A DNA stretch of 64,000 nt. Source: Druceiella hillmani (taxonomy: Eukaryota; Arthropoda; Insecta; Lepidoptera; Hepialidae). Of this stretch, positions 47,521 through 60,449 are shown piece after piece. The stretch covers positions 11,460,501 to 11,524,500 of the forward strand of contig JAYKKI010000016.1 of NCBI GenBank assembly GCA_039881145.1, given 5' to 3'. A program made the translations under genes and the position numbers. Numbering within the stretch: position 1 is the stretch's first letter; the number at the start of each line of letters is the position of its first letter. The notes beneath the pieces are model-generated. The model was not told the DNA's origin, searched no databases, and saw only the letters and a list, made by a program, of their open reading frames with translations.

Positions 47521-48964
47521 TTGATAGTAGATACGGGACACTATTAGGAGGGGTTTAAAAGTTTCCTCTTTTACATAAAGCGGGTTGTTTCGGGTGTTGA
47601 GATGACTCGGATGGGCGTATGTTAATAGTTCTAATATGGCTCTTATCAATTTTTTAAAACATTTATGTTTACATTTTTATAAATATTGTTAGAAATATTA
47701 GATTTAGTAACTGGCCTTGGATTTTTTAAACTCTATTTCCCCTATAAAAATACAGGGTTATATTCTTGTTTTTATTTTATTCTACGTTTACTATATTTAA
47801 ATAAAATAATTTGGACATTCTTACATGTCATGACCTAAGTATTATATCAATTTATATTTCAAAACCATATGTAATTTTTTAAATTTAAATAACTATAAGG
47901 CCTATAATTTTTTTTCCCACTCTCCTTTTTTAATAAATTCACAATTTAGTTAATAAAAAAATATTACCATTTGAGCAAAAATATATGTAATAACTCATAA
48001 CGATATGTTAATAAAAAAATGAAATATGTTGCAAAAGAATTGTCACAAGTATGATTTGAACCTATCTCGAAAATCAATTATGACATCGGACAAATGAAAA
48101 TTATTAATAATAAAATAAACTGTCTAATTGTCTATTTTTATGTATCCTAGATAGTGTTAACGTAACCTCGTAACAACACCCGAGTGGGTATTTTTACACT
48201 CAATCATGCCAAAAATACAGATTATATATTGCTATGAGAATAGCAGAATGTATTCGCGAATGTAATGAAATAAATTACTCATAAGAAGAAATAAATAAAA
48301 TAATATTCATCGGTTGTTTATATATTGATATTCCATCATTCATTTAAATACAGAAAAAACTTAACACAAGTGATATAATTCTATTGTACTGAACAAACTT
48401 ATTCAACTAAAATGAAGGCTCTATATAATTTTATTATGATAGAATCAATGAGTTAATACATTTGTTTTCCTTATAAAAGTATAAAATGCTTGACAGTAAA
48501 ATATTTTTTTGCTAACGTAGATACAATTTTAATGGGAATCCCATTACTGTTTGTATCGACATATGCCAAATAATCAATCACCGACTTAATATCTAAGCTT
48601 CATTACATTATGAATGCTTCGGGGATTAATATTAATAAAATAATGTTATGACTCACATCATTGTCAATTATTTTTAAACTATACATTTGACAGCCAGAAC
48701 TAGATATAAATATAAAAAATAATAGCAATTTTAAAATAGCAACTAAGCAATAAATTTCAAAAACATTTTGTCTATTACACTAAAAACCTGAGACACTAAC
48801 TAATTCGTTTAGTAATTTCAATTTAACTGTTATATAAATATTTTCTAAGTACAGAAATCAATATTTAAAAAAGTTCAATTAAATTTTTCAATTTCCATGA
48901 AAATGAAAATACATAGTTGAACCCAAGCAACTTTCTCGTATACGGAATATTGTTAAATTGGCAT
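47521..48964. other. AT-rich intergenic DNA
   Basis: I see no gene or structured repeat. 'tgatttgaacctatctcg' at 48052-48069 is loosely B-box-like on the minus strand but has no partner A box that I could find. Confidence 0.45.
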
Positions 48965-49174
48965 AGCAAGCCGAGTCCTGCGGATTCCTAGACTTGAAGT
49001 AAGACAATTATAATCAATCAATTGTTTTTTCTTTGTTTTTCACATTTCAGTCCATTCTCGAGGCACGCTATTGCAACGTTAATGCAGGGTTAAGCGTTCT
49101 GCTGAGCGCGGCTGCGAGCTGCGGGCGCTGTAATACGACGCGGTGGGGCGAACTCTATATTCGGTTTGTAATAT
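48965..49174 (+). other. candidate spliced exon pair with 52-bp intron, 62% GC downstream exon
   Basis: A donor 'gaa|gtaaga' at 48999 and a pyrimidine-rich acceptor 'ttttcacatttcag' ending at 49050 enclose a 52-bp AT-rich intron, a normal size for insects. The downstream exon is extraordinarily GC-rich for this window (56 of 90 bases at 49061-49150, with many CpGs). It is open in one frame for 41 codons, reading SILEARYCNVNAGLSVLLSA then AASCGRCNTTRWGELYIRF, to a TAG at 49174; a donor-like 'ttt|gtaata' lies at 49168. In the same phase the upstream exon reads IGIASRVLRIPRLE but hits a stop just before it, and no start codon was found. I do not recognise the protein. It may be a host exon, a spliced noncoding RNA, or a transposon piece. 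Confidence 0.35.
48999..49050 (+). other. putative 52-bp intron
   Basis: It starts GTAAGA and ends TTTCAG. The polypyrimidine tract 'ttttttctttgtttttcaca' precedes the acceptor, and 'aatcaat' words supply possible branch sites. Confidence 0.4.
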
Positions 49175-50740
49175 AGAATGATACGAATATTATTTTTCAG
49201 AAAGAGAAATCTATTATACTAGCAATTCATAGTTATTATTAAGTTTGTTTATAGTGGAGGGTCTCTTCACGATAATAAAACGTCCAAATATAATTATTAT
49301 ATTTGAGAAAATGTAGGAAGTAATAAAGAGGTTTTTTTAAGGAAGAATAAATTATTTTTCCGTAACAAATACCCCAATTTTAAAACATTATAATTTATTT
49401 TCATTTTATACTTTCAAGAGGGAACCGAAAAAGACTGTTGCTATGCCAAATAATCGACAATCGGACAAGCCGTGTATATATAGATTTTTGTTTCAAAATG
49501 GTGATGCATTTTAGATTTATTTCTGATTGTTTATGTTTCTAAATTAGTAAAATTTAAAACAAATTTCATTAAATGCAAGCCTTGATACTTTAAGTTGAAC
49601 AAAAAAGTTCAATTTTTAAATAAATTAACAAATTGACTTGAAGTGAAAATGTTCTAATAATTTAAAATGCAAAATAAAAGATATAACGCAACATTACCTG
49701 TACAATTTCCTTGTAAAATTCTTTTCCATTATATTGAAATCATTTTTCTTTCAAATATTCTTACACTCAGATTGACGTCACTGCCCTACTGATAGAAAGT
49801 CACAGATTCTAGAAAATAACTTAACTTAGAAAGTAAAATGGACTGTAACTCCAAAGTACATTCCACTTTTCGGTTTAATGTGTGGCTTGAAAACTTCAAT
49901 GTACTGTGACTAAAATGTCACCTACATTAAAGTGTTTGAAATCTTATTACTGGCATTCGATTATTAAAATAAATCGATGATGGACGTATGATAAATACAT
50001 GTATCTGAGTATGTATTTATATTCGAGACATCAAACGTATAATAGTGTGTATGTGGATATGTAAGAATGGGAAGGCGTGACACGTTGATTTCATTTAAGT
50101 TAATATCTCTTAAATATTTTTATTCATCTTCTTACTTAAAAAAATATTTTTCACATTTTATAAACTATCCAAAACACTTTTTTAAAGAGCAATCTGCCTT
50201 CTATCCTATACTTATTGGCGTATTGTTTCAAGGCGAAAATATTAGTTTTTTTTCGAAATTATTATTATGCCTTTTATGAAATATTAATATTTCACAATAA
50301 TTTATGTTATTTGACTATTACTGATTCTTTTATTACTCCTGTATTGATAGATAAAACCAGAATGAGTAATTCCATCGTGTTTCAACATGTACGGTATCTT
50401 AATGCCATATATTGTTAAGTTTATTTAGATTATATAAACAATATTACTAAAAATATTTAAAAATAAAAATAAAAAATTATACGTTATAACAAGTAGTATT
50501 TGGATTACCTTGTATCTAAACACTTTAAAGACCAAAAATAATTAAGTGAATGACCAAAATTGAACATTGTTTAAACTATTAGGATTTTACTCATGTTTGA
50601 CTAATATTACCGATTACGTAGTATAAACCTGCAAATAAAAAAATGGATTAAAGCCAAAGCAAAGACATTTTAATTTTGATTTGAATGCATAGCGTTTACA
50701 AAATTGAAACGAAAAATCGAAACAAAAAATATTAAATATA

Positions 50741-50780
<40 letters not shown>

Positions 50781-52947
50781 TTTGAACATTTATATGTTTT
50801 GAACATTTTGCACTCGATTTAATACGTTGCATTTTAACCTCACATATATTCTATAGTACAAACTGACTGAATATTATACTTTATAATTTTATTTTGCAAT
50901 TAGAGAAAAATATTTTGCTCTTTAACCATAAATTTTCCATTTTATGAAATAACAATTTAAAAATAAAGTTATAAGAAATCAGTTTTTAAACCAGAGACCA
51001 TTCTAGGATTTTTTTTAAAAAATTAGCTATGAATTTTATTGTTATAATTTATAATTTTTACTATCGGAGCAAGTTTTTTAATTTTCTTTCCATACCAAGG
51101 ACAAAATAATAAGTTTATAAAGACAACGCACTTATAAGTATGGCACGTTAATTTTATTACAAATATGAATGTGTCCCATGTTTTTAGTGTTATTCAGCAC
51201 AATGTTGGTTACTATTAACTCTGTTATAAAAAAAGTATGATGTAATATTTAACTCATTAAATCTTGTCAGAAGCGGGTAATTATTTTTTAGTATTTGAAA
51301 CGCAGCGCTCCTTACGACCAACGACTAATAAGTCTATTGAAATTATAATAATAGTAAAAACTAAAAAATAGAAAATAAAAAAAGTAAAAAATAATAATTG
51401 TACAAGAATAAGCAGACAAGTCCCTTATTTTATTGAAAACAAATAAATTATTAATTTCCACGCACACCTAATCGTAATAATAATGCAAAAATATAACTCA
51501 TTGAATAATTGTATTATTTGAATAATTGTATGATAAGTCGAGGCAGTTACATCTTATTTTTTGTAATTACAATATAACTGTGCCACGTTGATGCTGTACC
51601 ACTTATTTATGGATTAGTGTAAAACACTTCTAAAATCAATGTTAAAAACATTTTCAAACTTTTATATTTATGTCCCTAGATACGTTTAGAAATTTTTCAG
51701 TTTAAAGTATTTACTAAATAAATGTAAAAAAAAAACAAAAATTAAACGCACACGTTCCTAATAAGTATAAAAAAGTTTAATGGTGAAGAAACACAACAAA
51801 GTGTCTTTACTTTAAGGACATAATTCCAGTCATAATTTAGCAATGAATCTTCTGTAAGGGCTGAACATTAGAAACACGATGAGGTAATGGGAGACGACAG
51901 TAAAAGTAATCATAAACAAAAGTTAGTCACACTCGTGGAACGACTTAGCCTTTCATCGAATTTGTTAAATTGTTATTTACGAAATAAATTCAGAATTCGA
52001 CTGCGCACGATGTCGTCAAGTTTTAATAGTCCCATCTTGAGTTACAAACAAGTAATCCACGAAAAGCTTAGCTCTAATTAATTGATGCTTGAGTCAGATT
52101 TCATTCCAAGTTGGAAACACAAATTCGTTAGTTTTAAACTTTTATGGAATGGTAAGCGTGTACTGCGGAATTTTAAATATTTTTGGAGAAAATGTTATTT
52201 CCTTAAGAAATTTAAAATTTTAAATTTAGTATTTTATATTAGTCACATTCGTAATTTAATAATAAATAAAGTGCTGCTATGTATCAACATGCAAAATCAA
52301 AATGAATCCATAATAACATTATTATTGTAAAAAAAATATATTTTAATTTAACCCAATTATTTAAATAAGTGCACGACCCGTGCAATTTACCAATTTTTAC
52401 CCTTAAATAATTACCCAATGAGATACTAATTTTTCTAATTTTTGTAAAATTTGTTGTTAATGAAACTATATTTCACAAAATATACTAAATATTTATATAA
52501 TTCTTGCGTCCTACTCTTGTATTTCTAACGTAATTCTGAACTTTATTATATCCTGATAAAAATACGTTGGCTCCTTCTTGCTTAACTTTACGTCAACCAA
52601 TATATATTTTTTCCCAACCCAGTTTAATCATAAAATCAGATATAAATTTACCCTTTTAAAATTAATATTCTAAAATCTAAATAAGAAAAATAAAAAGCAA
52701 TTTTCAACAGAATAAAATTATTTAACAAATATATTAAATTATTATTTGACGACTTTATAATCGACACCGATGAACATTAATTACGTATGAAGGAGGTAAC
52801 AAATATATAAACGCGGAAACTTTTATCAAATATTCGTACTTGCATCAAAAATACGTTGCTAGATTTATTAGAATGTAAATATTTTTACAAAAACCAAAAT
52901 ATTTAAAAACATTGAACAATGAATGAATAAACCAAGGAAATAATGGG
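49175..52947. other. AT-rich intergenic DNA
   Basis: No gene is supported. Open frames at 50067-50279, 51887-52081 and 52082-52330 are of random composition. A (TA)n tract lies at 50743-50774. Confidence 0.45.
50743..50774. repeat. short (TA)n microsatellite
   Basis: About 30 bp of TA dinucleotides, followed by a duplicated 'tatgttttgaacattt'. Confidence 0.95.
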
Positions 52948-52989
52948 GTTTATTACCCCATTAGTTTATTACCCCAGTTTATTACCCCA
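52945..52989. repeat. three copies of a 13-mer plus a small palindrome
   Basis: 'gtttattacccca' occurs at 52948, 52964 and 52977. The first copy is preceded by 'tgggg', giving the palindrome 'tgggg-tttatta-cccca'. Confidence 0.9.
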
Positions 52990-55900
52990 TATACTATAGC
53001 ATTAATTGCCTAAAAATATTAAATGATCATAAAAAATGTTCTGTAATAAAAATGGTTTTTGTTTTAGTCTTAATCAGTAAAGATTAAATATCATAATACT
53101 TCAAAGAAACTGAAAATGTAAGATACCCATTAATTTGTATATTAATGAAATAAATTTTCCTTAGTGTCAAAAGTTTGATTTGGTAATTCGCTTTTAAATT
53201 AATCATTTACTAAATATCTGCAGATCCGAAATCCACAAGCTCTTGAATTTTTCCTGATATGTTTTACTGAAATGAATTAGATGTTCTTTTGAATAATTAA
53301 GTATTATCGACTTATTCCGAGGTTCATATATTCTCTTCAACCATTCTTTTATTTGAAATAATTTTACATTTTTCTGTTTATATCAAAGTTTTCCAATTCC
53401 GTTTAGTACGATAATATGCCTTTTCACACCCTTTCCCAGTCTCTTTACTAGTGCTTTGCTATGAATTTCATCTTTATCAGTATGAAAACTAAATAATAAA
53501 ATTTTTTTCATTTAAATCTCCAACTCTAGAGTGAGCAGAGCAATAACTTTGTACACATTGAAATTTACTGTTGATTTTCAATATGCGTTCTGGATGCGAG
53601 TTTACAGTTTTATAAAAGCACTGAAATGAATTTAACTGATTTATATAAGAATAAGTGAGCATTTGATAGATTTTATGATTTATTTTTAATATTATGAGTT
53701 TTTATTTCAATTAATTAGAAAACCAATATCGAGCAATAATAATATATGTAAATAACGTGAAATCGGAATATCTTCTACTCATAAAAATTAGTCAGTATTA
53801 GTGTAAATATTTTGTCGAATAATTGTCGAAGTAATCTTGTATTATTATGTATTAAATGTATGCGTGCCACGTAATATTTTGCAAATAGGAACTTTATTGC
53901 AAAATATTACGTAAATAATTTCCAATTAATAAATACGTCTTCTCACTTCCAAGCCAAAAAGTATCGATATTAAAATCTAATTCATTTAACAATCACGAAA
54001 ATCAATCATTTAACAAAAACAAATGCTCTAGATTTTAATACTTATTTACAGCTTACAAAATTTACATCGATATGAAATTAAAAAGGGAAAAGTATATAGT
54101 TTTTAAGTAATATCGAGACACAGAACACACAACTGTAAAATATACAAATTTAACCGATGAAAGATTATTAAGTATTATATATCAATTGAATTTATCATTT
54201 TTATTGTAAACTGCAATTGAGTAAAAAAGGATATTTGCACAATTATAATTAACAACAAAGAGTACATGGAACGTTCAATCTTTATAAGATATTTAATAAT
54301 ATGCGAGCTTCACTATTTACCCCTAAAATGTAGGAGATTTCAGTGATTTCGATACTTTTTGTTCAGTACCACATATTTTAAGTTTTTATGAATATAAGTT
54401 TGAAAAATGTAATAGATTGACGAATTTTTAACATAAATTATAGCCTTGGTAATTAAATATTTTGAAACCGTTAAAAGTTTTCGATTAAAACTGAAATTTT
54501 GATGCCTGCTCCTGGTTTGCATACATACTTAGCTATGTCTCACACATATATAGACGAACTTATATATAATTGATAATATATTTTCAAACCTAAAGAAACA
54601 AATTTAGTGAAAATAAAAATAGAGTAAACATTTTCTGTGTTTATATTACTATTATCGCCCAAAAACATAAAAATATAATATGCACATAATAAAAAACCAA
54701 ATCCAAAGTATATAATGACCGACTTTGAAACACGGTATTTTCTAATGACAAAGAAAAACCGTGTCGATCAGTAAATACAACCATAGAATCTTTGTTCTTT
54801 CTACCTTAACCCTTCTAACTATTTTTTACATAAGAATTATTACCACAAAATATCTATGCGAAAAGGTAAGGTACTTTTTTACAAATGTATACTATGTCAA
54901 TTTAAATATATATTTAATAATATGAAGAGTATACAAATAATCATTAAAAAAAAATCAGCAACTTTTTAATTAGCAAATCTTATGTGTTTTGAAAAACATC
55001 TATGTCAAACTTTATTACAGAAGGTAGCAGAAATTTCATCCTGAAGGAAGATACCCTGCTATTATCCAAAATTAAGCTTTATTGTTAACCAAAATAGCTA
55101 AAAATTTACATTTTAACCAAATCTCGTAATTTTTTATAGCATAATAACAATTTTGTTCGTATGTCTACTTCAGGACGTTAAATTTAATGAGAATACCACG
55201 AGTGAGCCGGTTTATATTCCAATTTATGCTAAGCGTTTTAAGACTACAATAAATTTTTTTGCACCAATACATATGTTAAATAATATTCTTTTTTTACAGA
55301 TATGTATTATTATATGTAAAAAAAGATAAAATTACCCGAAACATGATCAAGTACGTGTTGCGAGTTAAATTTAATTTTATATGCCATTAAGCGTAGATGC
55401 GTAACGATTGCAGAATATAAAATATCATATACTTGCATAACACAACCTTTTATATATCCAAGGAATATTTGGGAACCATAACAACATTTCACTTTATCTT
55501 TTCTGTTTAAGTGAAAACATACGCTGTTTGTTTTGAAAATCTTTTAAAATCCCTGAAAAATTAATTAAGATATGGAAAATATATTTATCAAATAGAGAAT
55601 CTAATTGTTTTATTAGGAAAACTATTAGCTCCTAATTGATATCAAATTTAAGCATTACAAGAATAATGTATCACATTATTCTTAAAATATCAATTTAAGA
55701 AGAAGAATGGTTACAGAGATACGACCGGTTAAAATCATATAGATCGTAATTCAAGCACACAAATGTTATGAGAATTTGTAAGTTTTATTCACAAATATTC
55801 TTATAATTTCTGATTTTTTAATTGTTTTTATGTCACAACTTTTAAAATATTGACCAAAATTTAAAATTCCATTTTGCAGATTTAATATAGACATCCGAAT

Positions 55901-56179
55901 TTGACATGGAAGCGCTTATTAGTTTTTTCTCATTCATAAATGGAAAAAATTTACAGTAATTATCAATATTAATTTACGAAGATGATTATCAATTAATTGA
56001 TATTTAAATTAACGATTACAGAAAACAATTATAGGAATATTTATTTATTTACGAGAACTTAATTCAAAAGTAATTCTCGACCGTTTTGAAGAGTCGCTTA
56101 CTAAACACCGTTCTATTCATAACCTATATTTTTCGAGGATAATCATACGTTATAAAGAATACAGTTAAGTAATAAACCT
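52990..56179. other. AT-rich intergenic DNA
   Basis: No gene is supported. A 16-nt-arm hairpin lies at 53869-53912. Small minus-strand open frames at 54340-54522 and 55310-55492 are not recognised. Confidence 0.45.
53869..53912. repeat. hairpin, 16-nt arms, 12-nt loop
   Basis: 'acgtaatattttgcaa' at 53869-53884 is the exact reverse complement of 53897-53912. Confidence 0.9.
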
Positions 56180-56420
56180 GTCAAGAATACGAGAGAACTC
56201 GCACCACGAGGGTTCCGTACATTTGTAAGTATTTATTGGTAGTCACGTATAAACATTTAAGGGTCCATGGTATTTCTAATGAAATATTTACAAATATTAA
56301 TTGTTCAAAACATGATTATATTGCATACTATCTTTCCCAGGCGTAAAAATATGGCGCATATTTAAAAAGTTATGGCAGCTAGAATCATCACTGTGTTTTT
56401 CTTACAACCTTTGAAAGCAA
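56180..56420 (+). repeat. dispersed repeat family B, copy 2
   Basis: Contains 'gaactcgcaccacgaggg', 'ttccgtac', 'acatttaagggtccatggta', 'ctttcccaggcgtaaaaat' and 'atggcgcatatttaaaaa', in the same order as 9040-9240 and 58424-58600. Confidence 0.6.
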
Positions 56421-57971
56421 AAACAATTTTTTTCGTATTTTTAGGTTCAGTAGTCTTAAAAATAATTGGGTGGAGTTGGCAGGGGCGTGCCAATTTTTTT
56501 TGCATATATTTTAGTTTAGTTTGAAAACTAAATACCTTCATATCTTCTATAATTATGAAAAATAAAGCTTTTTGTGATCATTGTAATTAGCCTTTTAAAG
56601 GATAAATCATTTGACAGTTAAAAAGAAACTTAATATTTGTTTTACATAATCTAACCCCCACCCCCCTTCCCCAAATTTCCATACTATTGAGTATGTGTGA
56701 ATTCTACAGATATATGTGAAAATGTATGTGTTTGAATAATTGAGAAATATATGCGAAATTAGATGTTTCTATATCAAGCGGTTTCCGAAATAAACATCTG
56801 TGGCCTATGGACAAATGGAAACGTCAGTGATGTTACATGAATTCCGTATTTTCTATTGAGGTACGGAACCCTGAAATTTAACATAATTGAATATTTTAGA
56901 TCCCAGAATATGCAAAAAATTATTTTACTTTTTGGATACTCACTCGCTACACGTAGGTTTAATGAACCCTTCACAAAAAATTGTTTTTTGGAACGGGTAT
57001 CTATTGTTTTTTTCCAATTACTCAATATATTATGGCACTTTATTAGGATCAGCTGTCAAAATGAATAATTTCTTTTATTATTATAAAAATTTAATTATTT
57101 TGAACGTTTCATTCTCGTCTAATTTCGTCATTTGTCATACGCTAGATATCCTTACGTAGATTTCGTTAATGACTATTAAATTATTATTCGTAAACGGTGC
57201 TTAAATATTATATGTTAAGTAGAGATTTCTTAATTTTCTACTTATAATTCTTAGCGGTTTATGATAAAAATTAATTCTAGGATCAAAAAATTATGAACAT
57301 GGGACCAACATTTTAATACAGATAAGCTAATGGTAGGTCGACGATTTCCATATTGTTTTATTTTCTTTCAATAAAAATCACTTGTGGCAGTGAGTGTTAC
57401 TACCTTCAAACCAAAGAAAGATAAACATAGAGGAGTTGTAACACGTAATGTGGATATTTGTCAGTGGAATATATTTAGATATATTAAATAACGACACTTG
57501 ATTATTAATTTCGATAAATATTATTATAAAGCACATTTTTAAAGATTTCGGCTAACTGAATTGAATAGGATGATTCCACACTTCACACATATATTTTATA
57601 ATTTGATTACTAACCTATTTATAGTTTATTTGCAATTTCTGACTATGCGATAGAAGGTAGTTTATGATTTAAATCGTGAGAACTTAAACTATTCTTTGAA
57701 TATATGCTGAGAATTTGTAATGAATTTATGAGTTATAAAATTCGCAGAGCAACTTTGAGGGCGACCCATTAAAACAGCTGTTAGAAACAGCTAGTTATAC
57801 TAGTAACAGTTACGATAGTTTTTATAAAGAAGTATGTTCATGTATTCACATATATTATATACGTGTGGACATTTGATTTCTAAAAATAAGTTTTTTTCTA
57901 ATTCCCATAACTTATTCCAGTTTTTCACATCACTATATATTTGAAGTATTGTTATTTTGCTTAACTAAAAG
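56421..57971. other. AT-rich intergenic DNA
   Basis: No gene is supported. 56762-56880 holds a family A-like end with the small hairpin 'ttccgta ... tacggaa' and 'ggaaccctgaaa'. A C-rich run lies at 56654-56680. Three overlapping open frames at 56774-57159 have no recognised motif. Confidence 0.45.
56762..56880 (+). repeat. dispersed repeat family A, plus-strand copy
   Basis: Ends 'aggtacggaaccctgaaa', with 'ttccgta' 14 bp upstream able to pair with 'tacggaa'. Confidence 0.5.
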
Positions 57972-58204
57972 TATTGAATATATTTGGCGGTAATTTTGTA
58001 GAAATTCATTGTTCACAATTAAATGAAACTACGTGGTGTAGTATTATTTATAGTTTCTTTAAGTTCTTTACCACGACCTAGGTTTCGTTGTATTACAACA
58101 TTTTTGCTAATAGCCCACCTGAAGATGTTGTAATACAACGAAACCTGCGTCGTGGTAAAAAACTTAAAGAAAGTAGAATACATCACGTAGTTTCATTTAA
58201 TTGT
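57972..58204. mobile_element. foldback MITE-like element, copy 2
   Basis: Shares with copy 1 the left extension 'tattgaatatatttggcg' and both arms, including 'accacgacctaggtttcgt' and its inverse. This copy retains the arm section 'gtgtagtattatt...tttctttaag' lost from copy 1, but its centre is shortened to 'tttttgctaatagcccacct'. A point change ('ctgcgtcg' for 'ctaggtcg') breaks the right arm. Confidence 0.8.
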
Positions 58205-58423
58205 AAGTAAAAGTAATTGCTCTTAAATCAATTAGTTTATATTATTTGTTTGTGTATATTAAAGTTTATAAATTAATAAGTAAATAATGAGTAATGAATC
58301 ATACCGACTGAGAGAACAATTTATAAATACTTCTGCTTCACTTCAATAAATTGAGTCATTAGGTTACATAATAATTTTATTGAAATATTTTCACGCATTT
58401 TACGATTTTTCTCTACGTGTTTA

Positions 58424-58600
58424 GCTACTTATAAATATTTAAGGAAACGTCGTATTTTTAATTAACTTCTCGCTGATATTAATTTTTCACTACGTGAAAA
58501 TACTGCCCATTATATTTTTCACAGGAGTAAGAACGTGGCGCATATTTTAAAAATTATAAGGTCTAGGGTAGCCGCTATATTTTTTCTTTAATTTCTAATT
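58424..58600 (+). repeat. dispersed repeat family B, copy 3
   Basis: Shares 'acttataaatatttaagg', 'cgtatttttaatta', 'cacaggagtaagaa' and 'gtggcgcatattttaaaa' with copies 1 and 2. Confidence 0.55.
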
Positions 58601-58760
58601 AGATTTCACCAATATCGTTTTTGGTAATTTTTGGTTTGATAGTATTGGAAAGGATATACACTGTTTCTACGTATTTAAAAAAAAAAAAAATTAAGTGTGA
58701 GATATAAAATTATAAATATTTTTGCATTCGTCATAGTAAGTCCTTTCAAATGATACCACC

Positions 58761-58765
<5 letters not shown>

Positions 58766-58858
<93 letters not shown>

Positions 58859-58880
58859 GTATATATATGTATGTATGTAT
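58766..58880. repeat. (TA)n microsatellite with TATG units
   Basis: About 80 bp of pure TA dinucleotides followed by 'tatgtatatatatgtata'-type variants. The open frame running on to 59208 is an extension of this repeat into unrecognised DNA. Confidence 0.95.
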
Positions 58881-59029
58881 AATTAAAAAAACTTTGAGTT
58901 CATTATTGTTTTATTCTTATATGACTATTTTAAAATGGCTATTCCAAAAGTGTGGCTTAATAAGACTTATTGCTATGCCAAATTTCAAGTTTCTATGTAG
59001 CATAGTTTCTAAGAAAATGGATTGTGACA

Positions 59030-59102
59030 TAAGGACAGGTAGATACGTGAGTGATATTATGATAGTTTCGTTATACATTTTGAGGTACAGAACCCTAAAA
59101 AG
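59030..59102 (+). repeat. dispersed repeat family A, plus-strand copy
   Basis: 'ggacaggtagatacg', then 'gatagtttcgttatacattt', then 'tgaggtacagaaccctaaaa'. This is the clearest match to the family A end in the window. Confidence 0.6.
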
Positions 59103-59295
59103 ATTGAAAAGTGTGACAAGGTTGAAAAATTGCAATATTTCATGTTATGAATTTAATGAAATTAGTGTAAAAGCTATTGCTAAAGATTGTGTTCATTTTA
59201 TTTTCTAAAATAAATTATATTTCATGCGTCTCCAATTTATTTCAAAAACTTTAAGCTTCCAACCTGTGAAATACTTCAGATTCTCGATAGATGTC

Positions 59296-59325
59296 TCAGA
59301 TAGAGCGCTTCAACGCTCTATCTGA
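59296..59325. repeat. hairpin, 12-nt arms, 6-nt loop
   Basis: 'tcagatagagcg' is followed after 'cttcaa' by its exact reverse complement. Confidence 0.9.
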
Positions 59326-59890
59326 AACGACTTATTTAAATTAATTTTTAATACTAATATTTTTAATTTAATATCTAAAAATTTGTGTAAAAAATGACCT
59401 ACTCAATATATTTTAAAAGCCGGTTCTGGACGTTTAAAATATACCCCTCAGTAATGTATCGGTGATCTGGACGTTTTAAATATACCCCTCATTAATGTAT
59501 CTTTGCTCTTATATGATATGAACAAATTTTAATAAAAGTAGGTACTTCCTGAATTTGTTCAATAAAAAAATTTATAGCTACAATTCGATTTCATCTTCAA
59601 ATATATGTTTCGTTTTTATATAACCAAAGCACACTTTAACGTATCAAATGACTACCTATGTACTGAACAATGTGTTACTTTAGATTTGTTGAAATTAAAT
59701 TGCATTTTTATTCAGTTTAATCGTAAACAAAAAAATACACACTTAGGTCCTGCGTAGACTTACGTTTTATTAATATTTAAGAATACGTCATTGTGTATAA
59801 AACTGTTTGTAATTATTGATATAATTTGTAAATCATGCAAATGTATAGCCTAGTAGTAGGTGTTTTAGAGGTATAAAAAAAACGGATGAA
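59326..59890. other. AT-rich intergenic DNA with a short duplication
   Basis: 'ctggacgtttaaaatatacc' (59426) and 'ctggacgttttaaatatacc' (59467), each followed by 'cctca.taatgtat', form a ~41-bp tandem duplication. Nothing else was recognised. Confidence 0.5.
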
Positions 59891-60449
59891 AATCGATGAC
59901 AGCTGGCCCGAATGAAGTGCAAACTGGAAGTCCAATTCTCAACCAATTACTCGAGCAGTTGGAGTGGTATATTGACAATAACATAGCAAATATTGTCTTA
60001 CAAGTAGCCCAATGCCTGTGGTTTGTCGGAATAGACTAGAGTCTTCACATATCCTTACAGAAAATAATCCATAGGTGTCATATCATATAATCGTGGAGGC
60101 TAATTCATAAGGGTATAAAGCAAACTTAGGCGCTCGTTGAAAGTTCCCTGTAACAAATTGGTTATGTCGCGCGCTGTGTGGCATATTGCAACGTCTTATT
60201 GAAATCAAAGCTTTTCAACATTAATATCATTTAATTTGGAAACGAAAAAGTCAGTATTGACGGATCTAAGGCGCTCTCTGTAACGTTCTGTAACGTTACA
60301 GAGAATTGACTGTAACGTTCTCACTGGCATCATTTTTGAAGACATACGGGTCAATTATTCCACCAGTCCATAAAGCCACAATGGCTTTTTGTGGATGTAA
60401 TGGCATCTCAATAATTGCACATGGGTTTTCTTCACTCCAAATTCGAAAG
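59891..60449 (-). pseudogene. DDE transposase relic, C-terminal two-thirds, minus strand
   Basis: From 60449 downward the minus strand reads FRIWSEENPCAIIEMPLHPQ, then KAIVALWTGGIIDPYVFKND, then (after a small insertion) RYRERLRSVNTDFFVSKLND, 'QDVAICHTARDI' for the second catalytic motif (family QQDGATCHTA), 'YDMTPMDYFL' with a stop where the family has Trp (third motif), 'GYVKTLVYSDKPQA', and the C-terminus 'VENWTSSLHFIRAS'. These match an insect IS630/Tc1-mariner-type transposase in order and spacing. The N-terminal DNA-binding region and first Asp are absent. It is inactive. Confidence 0.75.
60276..60303. repeat. hairpin, 12-nt arms, 4-nt loop, inside the transposase frame
   Basis: 'ctctgtaacgtt' is followed after 'ctgt' by its exact reverse complement. 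A further 'ctgtaacgttc' occurs at 60310. It sits between the codons for 'ENVT' and 'RYRERL', where related transposases have only two or three residues, so it looks like an inserted copy. Confidence 0.85.

Noticed and set aside
48052..48069. B-box-like 'tttgaacc' as a tRNA gene
   Set aside because: No matching A box, stem pairing or terminator could be found nearby.
58750..59208. 152-codon open frame on the plus strand
   Set aside because: The first third is a Tyr-Ile polymer from the (TA)n tract and the rest has random AT-rich composition overlapping a dispersed repeat.
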